A stretch of DNA of 64,000 nucleotides, taken from Fulvia fulva. Taxonomy: Eukaryota; Ascomycota; Dothideomycetes; Mycosphaerellales; Mycosphaerellaceae. Positions 21,428 through 32,776 of the stretch are shown here, piece after piece (position 1 is the first letter of the stretch; every line of letters begins with the position of its first letter). The notes beneath the pieces are model-generated. The model had not been told where the DNA came from. It ran no database searches and worked only from the letters and a program-made list of their open reading frames with translations. Made by a program: the position numbers and the translations under genes. The stretch lies in the NCBI RefSeq assembly GCF_020509005.1, contig NC_063012.1:7068001-7132000 (forward strand). Reading direction: 5' to 3'.

Positions 21428-22240
21428 GTAATACCTAGTTAATGAATTCGTTAGGCGAGCTCCTTATTCGATAGCTTCGTAACTTCGGCCTAGTCTTCCT
21501 TTACTATAATACGGATCGTAACTATATTATACGTTAGGCGGGGGCCTAGTATCGATACCGCGACCGATACCTAGCTATAGGGGTATTGCTTCCGGGTAGC
21601 CTTATTGATCGCCTAAGACGTCGTCCTTATTTCTTATTACCCTCGGTAATACGATAGTACTAGCGCCGTATATAGCTAAGTAATTATTACCTATAGAGAC
21701 TAGTATAGGAGCTAATCGTTAGATCCTATTAAATAGGTACGAGTTACGTAGTAGTAGAAGACGGCGGATTATACGAAAGACGAAGAAGGACCTAATAGGA
21801 TAGCGTGTATCTATATATAGTATCGCTAGTATTAGTATAGGTGTTTTAGGAGGGATAGCTATACTTAGGACTTGACTAGCCAGCCCTAATTACTAATCCT
21901 CCTAAGTACCTAATATTAACCCTATAACCTATATATTCTTAACAGTTTCTATACTTTTTACGTCCTCTATAAGTTGCTACTAGTTGTCTTAGGGGAGCTT
22001 TACCTATAGAGCCGTAGGCGCTAGTAGTACCGTAGCCTAGGCTACTATTACCTAGAAGTTACCTAATATAGCTAGGTACCTCCGCGGCGTTTAGAGCTAA
22101 AGAAATAGGGTAAAGAGAACTTTAAGCTATCTGAATTAAATAAGGTAGAACTCCCTTAATTCTAGGGGTAGTAGCCTACTTAATAGATCTTTAGAATAGC
22201 CTTTATAAGGCCTTTCGAATATATCGTATTTAGTAATAGC
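21428..22240 (-). mobile_element. LINE-A 5' fragment (5' UTR and start of ORF1)
   Basis: It aligns with the 5' end of LINE-A1 (about 31,840-32,420) and, inverted, with 13,600-14,180. It is truncated on its 3' side at about 21,428 and is interrupted by a solo LTR at 21,727-21,944. It shows RIP-type substitutions relative to the other copies. Confidence 0.75.
21727..21944 (+). mobile_element. Variant solo Copia-type LTR, RIP-degraded
   Basis: This 218-bp block starts tattaaatagg and ends in cttaaca. The first ~120 bp match the intact Copia LTR at 46,689 after RIP changes; the second half is unrelated to it. The flanking five bases are gatcc and gtttc, which agree at only three positions, so a target duplication is not convincing. 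It interrupts the LINE-A 5' fragment, whose sequence resumes at 21,945 exactly where uninterrupted copies continue. Confidence 0.7.
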
Positions 22241-25200
22241 GCCGATTAATCTAGGATCACTTCTAGAGGCGTAATATAGATAGATAGATTTGTTATTCCC
22301 CTATTCTAGGACCCTATCCGGCCTATATAGGTATATATCTATTGTTATATATAAAGGGAAACCCGAATAGGTGAAAACCCTTCCCGCCCCCGACTACTCC
22401 TTATCTAGTTTAGCTTTCCCTCTAAACGTACGTAGTCTATGTCACTACCCCGTTAGCCCCCGCTCCTAGCCGGTCTCGTCGCGCTACGTCGTATCCTCTC
22501 TTCCTATACTGCTCCTACTAGGCGGTACTGTTCTAGCTAGCCCTTCTCTAGTATCTAGTTCGTAATACGCGGTAGGTCCTTAACGTTATTAAGAAGTGCC
22601 CTAATCGTCCGGTTCCTCGCCTTTACTATCTACTCCCCCCTTCCTAGCGACTACCTCGGATAGACGAGGAGTACGTACCGTATATTCTAGGAGTAATAGC
22701 TATAGGGGTAGCTAGTATTCGTATATTCTAGAACCTTCCTCTATAATAGATATCCCTAGAGGCCGATATGTTCGCTTCGTAGTAAGGTTACTATACTACT
22801 CTATACCCTCGTAAGGCGGTAGTAGATAAGCTTCGGGGGGTACTTGACCGCGGATTTTGTAGCTAACTATTCCTTAGGTTATCCCGCTAGCTAAGGGCGT
22901 CTACTATACCCTACAACCTAGTTATTCTATCTCTCTTTCTATAGTTGCTCTATAAACGATTTCTTACCTTCCTATTATATTGCTAGCTATTCGTCCCTTA
23001 CCCGGTAGTTCGGCTCGTTTCCGGGTCGAATGCCCTTATACGCTAGTACTAATTCGCGGGCCCTTACGACTGTACTAGCGATGACCTTCTATACTAGGTA
23101 CTATGCCGACTTGCCTAAGTAGGAGGTCCGTAGTCCCTAGATATATAGGTCGATCGGCGGTATAGCGGTCTCGTACTTAAGTATCCTCGTTAGTATCGAC
23201 TTATATACCCCGGTGACCTTCCTTAGGTATTAGTTTTAGATCTTCGCTAGCGGCGCGACGAGTCCCTTCGATAGGTAGGCCCTCTCGCCTAAGGACCACA
23301 CTTAGCTACTATAGGTAAGGACTAGCCGTATAATAGCCGTATATAGAAGTCGTAACTACCGGAAGTCCGCCCCCTATATAGACGTAGTAAGCCTCTAGTA
23401 TAATGCTATATTCTGTTTAGCTTTCCGTAATATTGCCTATACGTACTTCCTCTACCGTAGCGCCGGGTCCACCTATAGTCCGAGGATCCTAAGCTAATTT
23501 ACCGGGTTAGTCGTGTGCCCCTATATCTAGATAGAAGCTTATATACTATAGAACCGTAGCCGGCGCGTAAAGTGTATTAGATTGTACTTTTCTAGGGCAA
23601 ACCGAGCCCCGTACCTCCTAGCCTAGTCCTCGTAGATCTTGTGCTTCTCTTCTAGTAGCCTATAGTTCTCCTTAGTCGAGGAAGACTACGCTAGGATGTT
23701 TGTGTCGTCTACGAAGCCGCTCGTAGCGGTGTTCTAGGATTCTAGGGCTAGGAGCAGCGTCGCTATAAAGAAGAGGAACAGAATAGGTACTAGCGTTAAG
23801 CCTTACGGGATTCTAGTATAGACTACTTAAAATAGGCTTCTATACTAGCCGACTAGGATCGACGTACTACGGTTTTAGAGGTAGGACCGTACGAAGTTAA
23901 TAAGCTACTTAGGGAGTCCTTTCGACCTTAGGATATAGAGTAGCCGCGGGTATAATACGTAGTAGAAGGCTCCCGATATGTCTAGGCTAAGTAAGGAAGC
24001 TACCTTGTCCCTATTCTTATACTAGATAGCCTTTACCTAAGAGGTAATAAGTTCTATCGCGGATAGCGTCGATCGCTATAGGCGCGTACCTATCTAGGTG
24101 TCCGGGAGTAGGGAGTGTTCCTCTACCGCCTCGGAGAGTCTCGTTATAACTAGCTTCTTAAGCGCCTTCCTAAGAGTGTTAAGGAGCGTAATTAGGCAGT
24201 ACGACTTTACCTACGTATAGTCTTCCTTCTACGGCTTACGTAGGACTACTGTTATCGATTGTTTAGAAACTATCGGGTAGTATCCGGTCTGTAGGTAGGC
24301 GTTAAAGATCGCTATAACTACTAGGGCTAGTTGATCTCTACACTTCTTTAGTAGCTCGTTTAGGATCCTATCCGGCCCCGGGGCTTTCTTCGCCGGTAAC
24401 TTCCTTAGTATAGCGGCAACTTCTCCCTCGGACACCTCCTATTAGACCGCGATACTAGGGGCTAGGGGAGTAGAGCTGTTTATATCGCTTAGATTAGCCT
24501 CGACTAGGGGCGGGAAGAACTTACTAGCTAGTAGACGCGCCTTGGCCTCGGGGTCGCTAACCGGGCCACTAGGCGATTGTAGCGCTAGGATAGAGAAGGA
24601 GGGGCCCTATGTAGGGTCCTGTCGGGCCTATTTTGCTAGCTTCTACATCCTCTCTAGCTTGCCGGCGATTTCTTCTACTATAGCCCTCTAGCCGACTACT
24701 TTCTCCCTTCGTATTATAGCTTTCTTCTGTTAGTATGCCTCCCTATATACGTTCTAGGCCTCCTCGCTATAGCTGCTCGTCTACACCCGGCGGGCTCTCC
24801 TTGCTTCTCTTACTACCGTAGTGCACTCCGGCGTCTAGTATAGTTTAGACTATATCGTTAGTTAGGTAAGCGGAACGTGAAGTAAGGTCGCTTTTCTTAT
24901 TTCGTCTATTAACCCCTAGACTACTTCGTCTATCTCGTCTTTACTATTGTATTGCTACTACGCGATCTAGACTAGCCTCTTAGAGTCATCGAGGTATACC
25001 TAGATATTGGCCTAGTAGGCCTTTCCCTAGTTTGGCTTAGGGGTTCTCGCTAGTATACGTTATATCTATATCGTAATAGAGGTCCTAACTAGTATATAGT
25101 CTGACGACGCCTCGAGTTTATGTTCGATCCTATAGTAGGTTATCGTATAGTAGTAGCTATCTAAGATCTAGGAGAGGTCGATCGTGCCTTAGAGTCCCCC

Positions 25201-26351
25201 TCTCTTCTAGGTACCTAGGTCCTTTAGGGTATTAAGGGCAATTACGTTACTCGCTATCAAGTCGAGTACTTCGTCGGCTATAGGGTACGGCTATATAAGG
25301 CTTTCCTAGGAAGGGTGGTGTATATTAAAGTCTCCTACTACGATGTAGCACCCTTGTCTCTTAAGCGTACTGTCTAGGTGTCTATAGACCCCTAGGTCGC
25401 GGCTAGACCTCGAGGCTAGCGGTTGTATATATAGGTTGTGTATCTAGGTGCTACCTACGTAGAGGGAGGTAATATCGCCCCCGCCTTCTTCGTCTACGTA
25501 GTATACTACCTCCTAGTCGGATTCTAGTATGTCCTTGCTAATATAGAAGCACGTACGGGGTCTACCGTTGCCTCGTAGGTATGTCGTATAGCCTAGTAAC
25601 TTGTAGGTCGTTAGTCTCTTATAGTACGGATTAATCTATAGCTCCTAGATTATAACGACGTAGTAGACGCGCGGGTCCGCCTCGTATAGGAAATGGTTCT
25701 AGACTATATCCTTACTATAGTTAACGTTATACTAGATAATACTAAGCGTGTCGAGGCTAGTTATCGGCATTAACAATTATTTCCTCTATATCGTCCTATG
25801 TCCTACTGCCCTATACGTCCTAGTCTACGCCTATCGGCTATATACTAAAGGGGAGCCGGGCCTAGTTAGATTCCCTCGCTATAGCTAGTAGAGTACGTAG
25901 CCTCCCGTACGCCCTAGGTTACGTATCCTTTATATCGTTCTCGGCCCTAGGGCGCTTATACCCGACCGCCGCTAGTTAGTTCCGGTATAGGCTAGCCTTA
26001 CGGTCGCCGTAGAATCTTAGGGCGACAGTTCTATTTATGATTGCCTTGTTTTTCGCTAGTTTCCGCTATAGGCATTCCGTACTATACGATAGGTAGTACC
26101 CCGGACAGTTCGCGTACCGTCTCGTAGTCAATATACAGTCCCTAGATATATAGATAGATAGATAGATATTTCATTAAGCTGTTGTAGTGCCCTTTGGCCT
26201 ATATAGCTATGCTATCTTGTTTTTTGTATATATAGAGGGGAAACCGTATTGGTGAAAACCCCTCCTCCTTCCCGCCTGTCTTTTCCTCCTCGTTGTCGTC
26301 TTAAATTTCCCTTGTTAGGGGTACGCTAGTGTCATGGGCCTGCCCTGATGA

Positions 26352-29300
26352 CTACCCTATCTGCAACCCCCCTCGCTTCCGCCTCTTGTCTATCTACTCC
26401 TCCGTCTCGCTCGCGAGGCTAAACTGCTAGAGGTATCCCTACTATAGTATCTACCGAGAGATTCGGCGAATATTGCCTTTGTCCCTAATAATTGACTTGT
26501 AGTCTCTCCTTCCCGCTTGGTGCCTCCAATTTCTCCTGCCTCTCGCCCACTACGGGCATCGTAGTAGCATATATTCTGGGCTTTGCGATGGGTAGCCACA
26601 CTGGCAGGCTGGGCTATAGATGTCTAGTGCGCGTCTCCTAAACAGGTAGGCCCTTAATCCAATGTGTTCGGACCTGATTTGGATCGCTATGCTTGCTTCG
26701 GCCCTTGTCAGGTCCCTATATAGCTAGTAATTGTGTCTCTAGAAGGCTCGGAGCGCTATCGGGCCTGTTGTCTTAGGGGGCTTCCTTTTCCAGTCCTGCT
26801 CCTATAGGCAGCTCGCTATCTGTTCCGCTAGGGTTTGGGTCTTGGCCTTGCTCCCGCCGGCCTGGCGAGTCCTACGCTCCTCCTCCTTTCGTGCTAGCTA
26901 TTCGGTGCTTGTCTATACGGCCGTAAAGGTAGTAAGGTCATCCTCTTTTTGGCTTGTCCTATATCCTGCCCCTCTCCGGTAGCGGCTTTCTATCTTATTC
27001 TTTGCCTCCTAGATCGTGGTTTGTGCTAGGTAACCTGTCGTCTTTGCCGCGTATTGAATTCTTATTCCCCGGATGTACTGGCCGATTAGTAGTATTCCTG
27101 TCTCCATTTCTACCGTGCTTGTTAACGTTGTCTTGTATACGCCTAGTACCCTACGTAGGTTCCCTACCTGTGTCCTGTTTAGGGGTTGCTCTATCCGTTT
27201 CGGGATCGGCTTGCCTACGCCTCCTATTCCCCAAATCTATGCCCCGTACAACATAGCTAGTCTGACGATCGCCTTATACATTACTCTTGCCTTGTCGAAT
27301 GTTGCTCCCTATATAGATGCCGTAAGCCTCTTTATCGAGGCTTCATTGACTTGCGCTCGACTCTAGGCTTTCTTAATCTGTACATTCTAGCTTAGCTTCG
27401 GGTCGAGCTAGATCCCTAGTACTCGTAGCTCCGCTGATGGCTTGGTCTCGTAGCCTTGGATTCTTACCGCCGCCTTTATATTATGGTGTGTTCTCGCTTT
27501 ACTAAAGTGTATAAGTTGGTACTTTTTAGGGGCGAACCGGGCACTATGCTTCTTTGCCCACTCCTCGCATTTCTTGTGCCTATCTTCAAGGAGGCGACAG
27601 TTCTCTTCTGTCGAGTCTGACCAGGCTAGGATGTTTGTATCGTCTACGAACCCCGATGCTAAGGTTTACGGAGAGGTGAGTAGGGGGATTAGATCCGACA
27701 TAAATATCAGAAACAGGATAGGGGAGAGAGTAGATCCCTAAGGTATTCCAGTCTCTGCCTTCACCGGGTCGGACGTGTACCTTCCTAGGACTAGGTATGT
27801 CGTCCGTTCCTAGAGAAAGGAGAAGACGAACGACGTTGCCTACTAGGGGATGCCTTTCTGCTATAGGATATGTATTAGCCTTTGGTGTGAGACGTTGTCG
27901 AAGGCCCCTACGATGTCGAGGGATAGTAAGGACGCCGCTCGGTTCCTGCCGTAGTGCTAGAGGGTCTGAATTTGCTCCGTAATTAGCTCTATTGCTGTTA
28001 GTGTCGATCGCTAGCTTCTTCCCCCCATCTGTGTTGCTGGGAGTACGTGGTTGTCCTCGGCAAGCTGCGTAAGTCTCTAGGCTACTATCTTTTCTAGGAC
28101 CTTCCCTATCGTATTTAGAAGTGCTATTGGTCTGTACGACTTGGGCTGAGTATAGTCTTCCTTCTGTGGCTTGCGTAGCACTACTGTTATAGACTCTCTG
28201 TACGGCTTCGGGTGATACCCTAGCCGTAGGCACGCGGTAAATAGGTTTACAAGGCTCGGCGCGATCTCTTCTCTATACTCTTTTAGTAGTACGTTTGGTA
28301 TCCTGTCTAGGCCTGGGGCTTTTCGTCCCTTTAGCTTACTTATAACTCCTGTTACTATGTTAGAGCTAACCGCCCAATCTATGTCTAGGGGTTCCGGGTA
28401 TATGCTCGGGTCGATGTCCGTAAGGTCTGCCTCTACTTACGTCGAAAAGAAATGGTCGGCTAACGCTTTTGCCTTGCCCCGGGGCGTAGCCTAGGCAATC
28501 CCTTCGCGGTCTACGATTGGGGGGAAGTGAGGGGCTTGTTGCTCTTCAGGTAGTCGTGCCCATTTAGCAAGTCTCTACATCTGTTCCGGGTTTTCTGTAA
28601 CGAGCCCGATCGTCGCTCTCTAGTCCTACAGGTTATCGCGTCTTATCTGTGCCTTCTTCTCTTGTGTCGCGTGGCAGTATTGCTCCTACGTCTCTTAGGT
28701 GTGCTCCTTCGTCCACTGTCGCCTTGCCCTTCTAGCCTCCCTTACCTTCGTAGAGCATTCAGGGGTCTAGAAGGCCTTCTACTACGTTGAGGGCCGGAGT
28801 AACGGCGTGTATTGTTCCGCTGCTTGCTATATAACCGAGGTAATCTGTTCCGCTGCTTGATCTAGCTAAGCTATCGTCTCGAGTTCTCTATACTATAGTA
28901 GGTTCGCTATTAGGAAGCCTCTTATGTCGTCCTAGCGTGCCTTCTTCTAGTTACGGCGTGGTTCGTTTGCTAGCTCCTCTATCGCCTTCACCCCTAGCGT
29001 CGTTTGGATAGGGATATGGTCTAAGGAGGCTTCTAGCGCGTAGTTCGGTCGGCATTGGACTAGTCTCTCTTCAAGTTCTCGTGATAGAAAGTATAGGTCG
29101 ATCGTGCTTGTACTAGTACGGGCCTTCCACGTCTCTGTTCCCTTTGGTGTTACTAAGGCCATTCCGTAGCGTGCGGTTATGTCCAGTAGCTTCCCCCCTA
29201 GAAATGCGTGCGGGGGAGTGAATTCGAGTCCCTACTGTAGGTGGTAGAGGTTGAAGTCGCCGAGGAGTACTTGCTTCGTGTCTTGGCTTAGGGTCCGCTC

Positions 29301-29705
29301 TAGGTGGGCGAGGGTTCCTAGTTCCCTACTCGTCCGACCCCGCGGTAGCGGGTTGTAAACGTTATGGATCTGGATAGGGCCTTATGTCGTGTCGATCTGG
29401 ATTGATGTTATGTCTCCTAGGTTGCCCTGCTACGGTAGTATAACCTTCTACGACTCAAGGTCTATAGTCTTGCTTACGTATATACATGTCCTCGGGATGA
29501 CGCCTCGTTGGCCCGCGATTACGGTGTGGTATCTCCGGTCATTACAAGTGGCTAGGAGTCCTACGTAGGGGTTGATCTATAGTTCCTGTACCGCAATAAC
29601 GTAGTGCCGTAGCGGGTCTAGCTCTTGTAGAAAGTGGCGCTGGACCTTGTCCCTACTTTTGTTTACGTTGTACTGTACGATAGTGATGTCGTCGTATAGT
29701 ATCAT
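26352..29705 (-). pseudogene. LINE-B1 ORF2 remnant
   Basis: Collinear with the intact ORF2 at 6,319-9,672. Trp and Gln codons changed to TAG break it repeatedly, for example where ctgg became ctag. The start ATG and the ATGA overlap region are still present near 29,705. Open pieces at 29,162-28,947 and elsewhere retain endonuclease residues. Confidence 0.88.
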
Positions 29706-31051
29706 TCGTTATCCGTAAGGTCCATTTCCGTGCTAACCTGCTGTGTCTCCTGAGCCTATATCTCGCTGTCCGGCTGGCCCTAGGGCCGCTAGGGCGCCCC
29801 AAAGATTCGCATTTGGCCTAGTTCGTTAGCAGCCCGGTTAAGGTGTCGAGGCCTACCGGGAGGTAGATGCGTTTGCGGTTAGGTTCCCTTGTTCGTCTCT
29901 TCTGCCCTCTTCCTTTTGCTCGGCTCGAAGCCCTTGTACACGGTAGGTCCCTCCTGCTGTCGTTAGGGGTACCTAGCTAGTGTAGAGATCCTTGCTTGTC
30001 TCGCTCGTTCTTATGCTGCTATTCTAGCCGGGCATTGGCTTGAATACGCTGGGTGCCTTCTGCCGCAGTATACGCACCTGCTCTCCTTTTTTGGGCATTC
30101 CCTTCCCTAGTGTGGGCCTGCGCAGTGAGGACACCTTGGGGTCTTCTCCCCGCATTTTGAGGCTATGTGACCGTACTGTTGGCATTGGAAGCATTGTAGT
30201 ACCCTGTGGCTGCTCTGATAGATCTCCGTGTCCATTCTCTCGCAGTTCCAGAATAGCCTATTGTCTAATATCTAGTTAGCTTGTTCCGCTGTCTCTACCC
30301 AAATAATAAGCGATGAATGCGTCTTTTCTCGGTCTACTGTCTTGTACAGCCATGCCGCCTTCATTAGTCGTACTCCTAGGGAGGTGTTCTGGTTCTGTAC
30401 TTGGAGGTGGGGAAGGTCTTCGACCTTGAATGTCCTAGGGACCCCGTGGGCGATGACGGTATACTGTTGGTAGGAGACTCGTGCCGACTTCGCGACTTTA
30501 GTAGTCCACTCCTTATAGGTCTCCAGCTTTCGTCTATTAGACTCTTATGCGGTAAAGAGTCTTACTACGCCTGTTGCCTCTACCCTCGCCCCAACTACCT
30601 CCTTTTGGCCGATTCTGTCGACAATCTCCTTGCTTGTTAGGGCTGCGATTTCTTGTTTCTCCGCCGGATTAGTAATGTATAGGCGTACCGCCTTACTTGC
30701 CTTCGGAGGGGGTTGATTCTTGCCTGCTACTACTGTTGCCTATATAGTTGGTTTCTAGGCTGCCTTCTATGTTACTTGTTAGATTGTCTTCGGGATTTGG
30801 TATAATAGCGCTTTTAGCGCTCCTAGTAGCTGTACTATAGTGTTCTTATATGCCCGGGCTAGGTGTTCGTCATCCCCTAGTAAGTTCTCCGCCTCCGTAT
30901 ATAGGGTCGTCCACGCTATGTTGTTTGTCGTTGGCCTCTGCTTTCTGTATAGTAGGCCTTGGCTTGTGTCCTGGGTTTTTTCTTGGTTTGTTCCCCGGTT
31001 TGACTCTTGGTACAGAATGTTCGTAAGGCTGTGGCTCTCGTTAGTTGCCAT
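29702..31051 (-). pseudogene. LINE-B1 ORF1 remnant
   Basis: It starts MATNESHSLTN at 31,051. It has the six-A run (plus-strand T6 near 30,090) that keeps the zinc-knuckle frames joined, unlike LINE-2. RIP stops nevertheless break it, the first about 90 codons in. Confidence 0.85.
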
Positions 31052-32452
31052 CCTTCGCTGTTGCTCGGGGTCGCGCTTCCTAATTGGGCAGTTGTCCTCC
31101 GCAACTCCGCAATTCTAGGGTCTGCCTTCAGGGGAAGGGGACCTCGGTTTTGGGGTTTTTTTGTATCACAATTGCGCCGCCGCTAGCGTAGGCGGGTCGC
31201 TACTACTTGAGTAGATTGCTCGTCTTGATAAGGGCTATCGATTGAATGGTCCTCGTCCTAGTACCCGAGATGGGTCGTTTTAAGGAGGACACTAAGAGAG
31301 AAGTCCTCTATAGAAGAACTTCTCCCTAGATATATAGTCTCCTATATAGTTCGAGTAGGCCTACTTATTTATATACGTATAGGTTTGGTGTCTATACTGT
31401 TAGCATTTGAAGTATTAGAGGACACGAAAGGATAAGGAGTACTTTTCTACTATCTTAAGGCTATATTACTAGACTAGGCCTTGTTCTATCGCTAGATCCG
31501 CCGCTTTCGCGTCTTATAGCTATACTATTAGCGCCGAGGCCTTCTTACCTTCTAGCCATTTCCTATAGAGCCAAGTCGCCTTCTAGATTAGAGAGTTAAG
31601 AGTGACCGGGTTGTCCTCTTAGAGAGCGCGTAGGTGACCCTAGTTAGTTAGGTCAAACTCCTTAGGTATGTCGTAGACTAGGATCGTAAATTGTTTCGTT
31701 AAGACCTTCGCTAATGCCGTAACCTTAGATGCCTACTATAGCTATGCCTCTAGGTGCCTCCTAGTAGTAGTAGAGCTAGTATAGATCTATAGAGTGCCGT
31801 TAGACTATTAGTTCACTACGACCACCTCTAGTTAGTTAATTCGTTAGGCGAGCTCCTTGTTCGATAGCTTCGTAACTTCGGCCTAGTCTTCCTTTACTAT
31901 AATACGGATCGTAACTATATCGTACGTTAGGCGGGGGCCTAGTATCGATACCGCGACCGATACCTAGCTATAGGGGTGTTGATTCCGAGTGGCCTTACTA
32001 ATCGCCTAGGACGTCGTCCTCATTTCTTATTGCCCTCGGTAATACGATAGTATAAGCGCCGTACGTAGCTAAGTGATCATTACCTATAGAGACCGGTAAG
32101 GGAGCTGATCGTTAGTTTCTATACTTTTTACGTCCTCTATAAGTTGCTACTAGTTGTCTTAGGGGGGCTTTGCCTATAGGGCCGTAGGCGCCGTTAGTGC
32201 CGTAGCCTAGGCTACTATTACCTAGAAGTTGCCTAATGTAGCTAGGCACCTCCGCGGCGTTTAGAGCTAAAGAAACAGGGTGAAGAGAGCTTTAAGCTAT
32301 CTAGATTAAATAAGGTAGAACTCCCTTAGTCCTAGGGGCAGTGGCCTGCTTTATATATCGTTAGAATGGCCTTAATAAGAGCTTTCGAATATGTTATGTT
32401 TTAGCGTAGAGATCGATAGTCTACTAGTTTAGTAGATATAAGGCGGAATATA

Positions 32453-32776
32453 CTTACTAGTAGTATAGCGGCGTATATATCTAAGTATATTCCTTATAAA
32501 TCGCCTCTTACGTATAGCCTAGCCTTAAAGCTCTTTAGTATACCGTACTCGTCTCGGTTATATTTATATACCTACTTTAGCGATAGGAGTAGCTAAAGTC
32601 CCTCCCCTTACTAAGTATCCTAATCCTTCTCTTCCTTTATTACCTATCTAAATGTACCTATTACTAGGGCTTTAGTAAACTCCTTAGCTATAGCTTCGAT
32701 ATACTATTAGTAGAAGCGGTGTTTTATAGCGGCTCGGTAGTTAGAAGGTTCAGGCGGAAGGTTATCGCGGTATATA
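32453..32776. other. Spacer of the tandem unit, RIP-like, no gene recognised
   Basis: This 324-bp sequence lies between the 5' end of LINE-A1 and the tail of the next LINE-A. It is identical, in the parts compared, to 42,951-43,274. TpA-rich, with no open frame. It may be older host or element DNA into which both LINE-A copies inserted. Confidence 0.5.

Larger units (their letters stand above)
26153..31322 (-). mobile_element. LINE-B1: RIP-degraded copy of LINE-2
   Basis: It aligns with LINE-2 (6,121-11,273) at an offset of 20,033-20,034, with a 14-bp target duplication, tccctagatatata, at 26,139-26,152 and 31,323-31,336. Nearly all differences from LINE-2 are CA->TA or TG->TA on the plus strand. 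Many longer open pieces survive (for example 28,233-27,586, in a frame other than ORF2), showing lighter RIP than LINE-A. It interrupts the zinc-knuckle region of the LINE-A1 ORF1. Confidence 0.93.
22279..32440 (-). mobile_element. LINE-A1: RIP-degraded LINE interrupted by LINE-B1
   Basis: This is a full-length LINE-A on the minus strand, with its (GATA)n tail at 22,279-22,290 and its 5' end near 32,440. The flanks aggcgtaatata (22,267-22,278) and aggcggaatata (32,441-32,452) are a likely target duplication with one mismatch. The ORF2 remnant runs from about 25,770 down to 22,430; its longest open piece (24,435-24,229) encodes KAPGPDRILNELLKK of the RT. The ORF1 remnant is split by LINE-B1 and continues at 31,323-32,000. 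RIP stops are dense. Confidence 0.88.
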
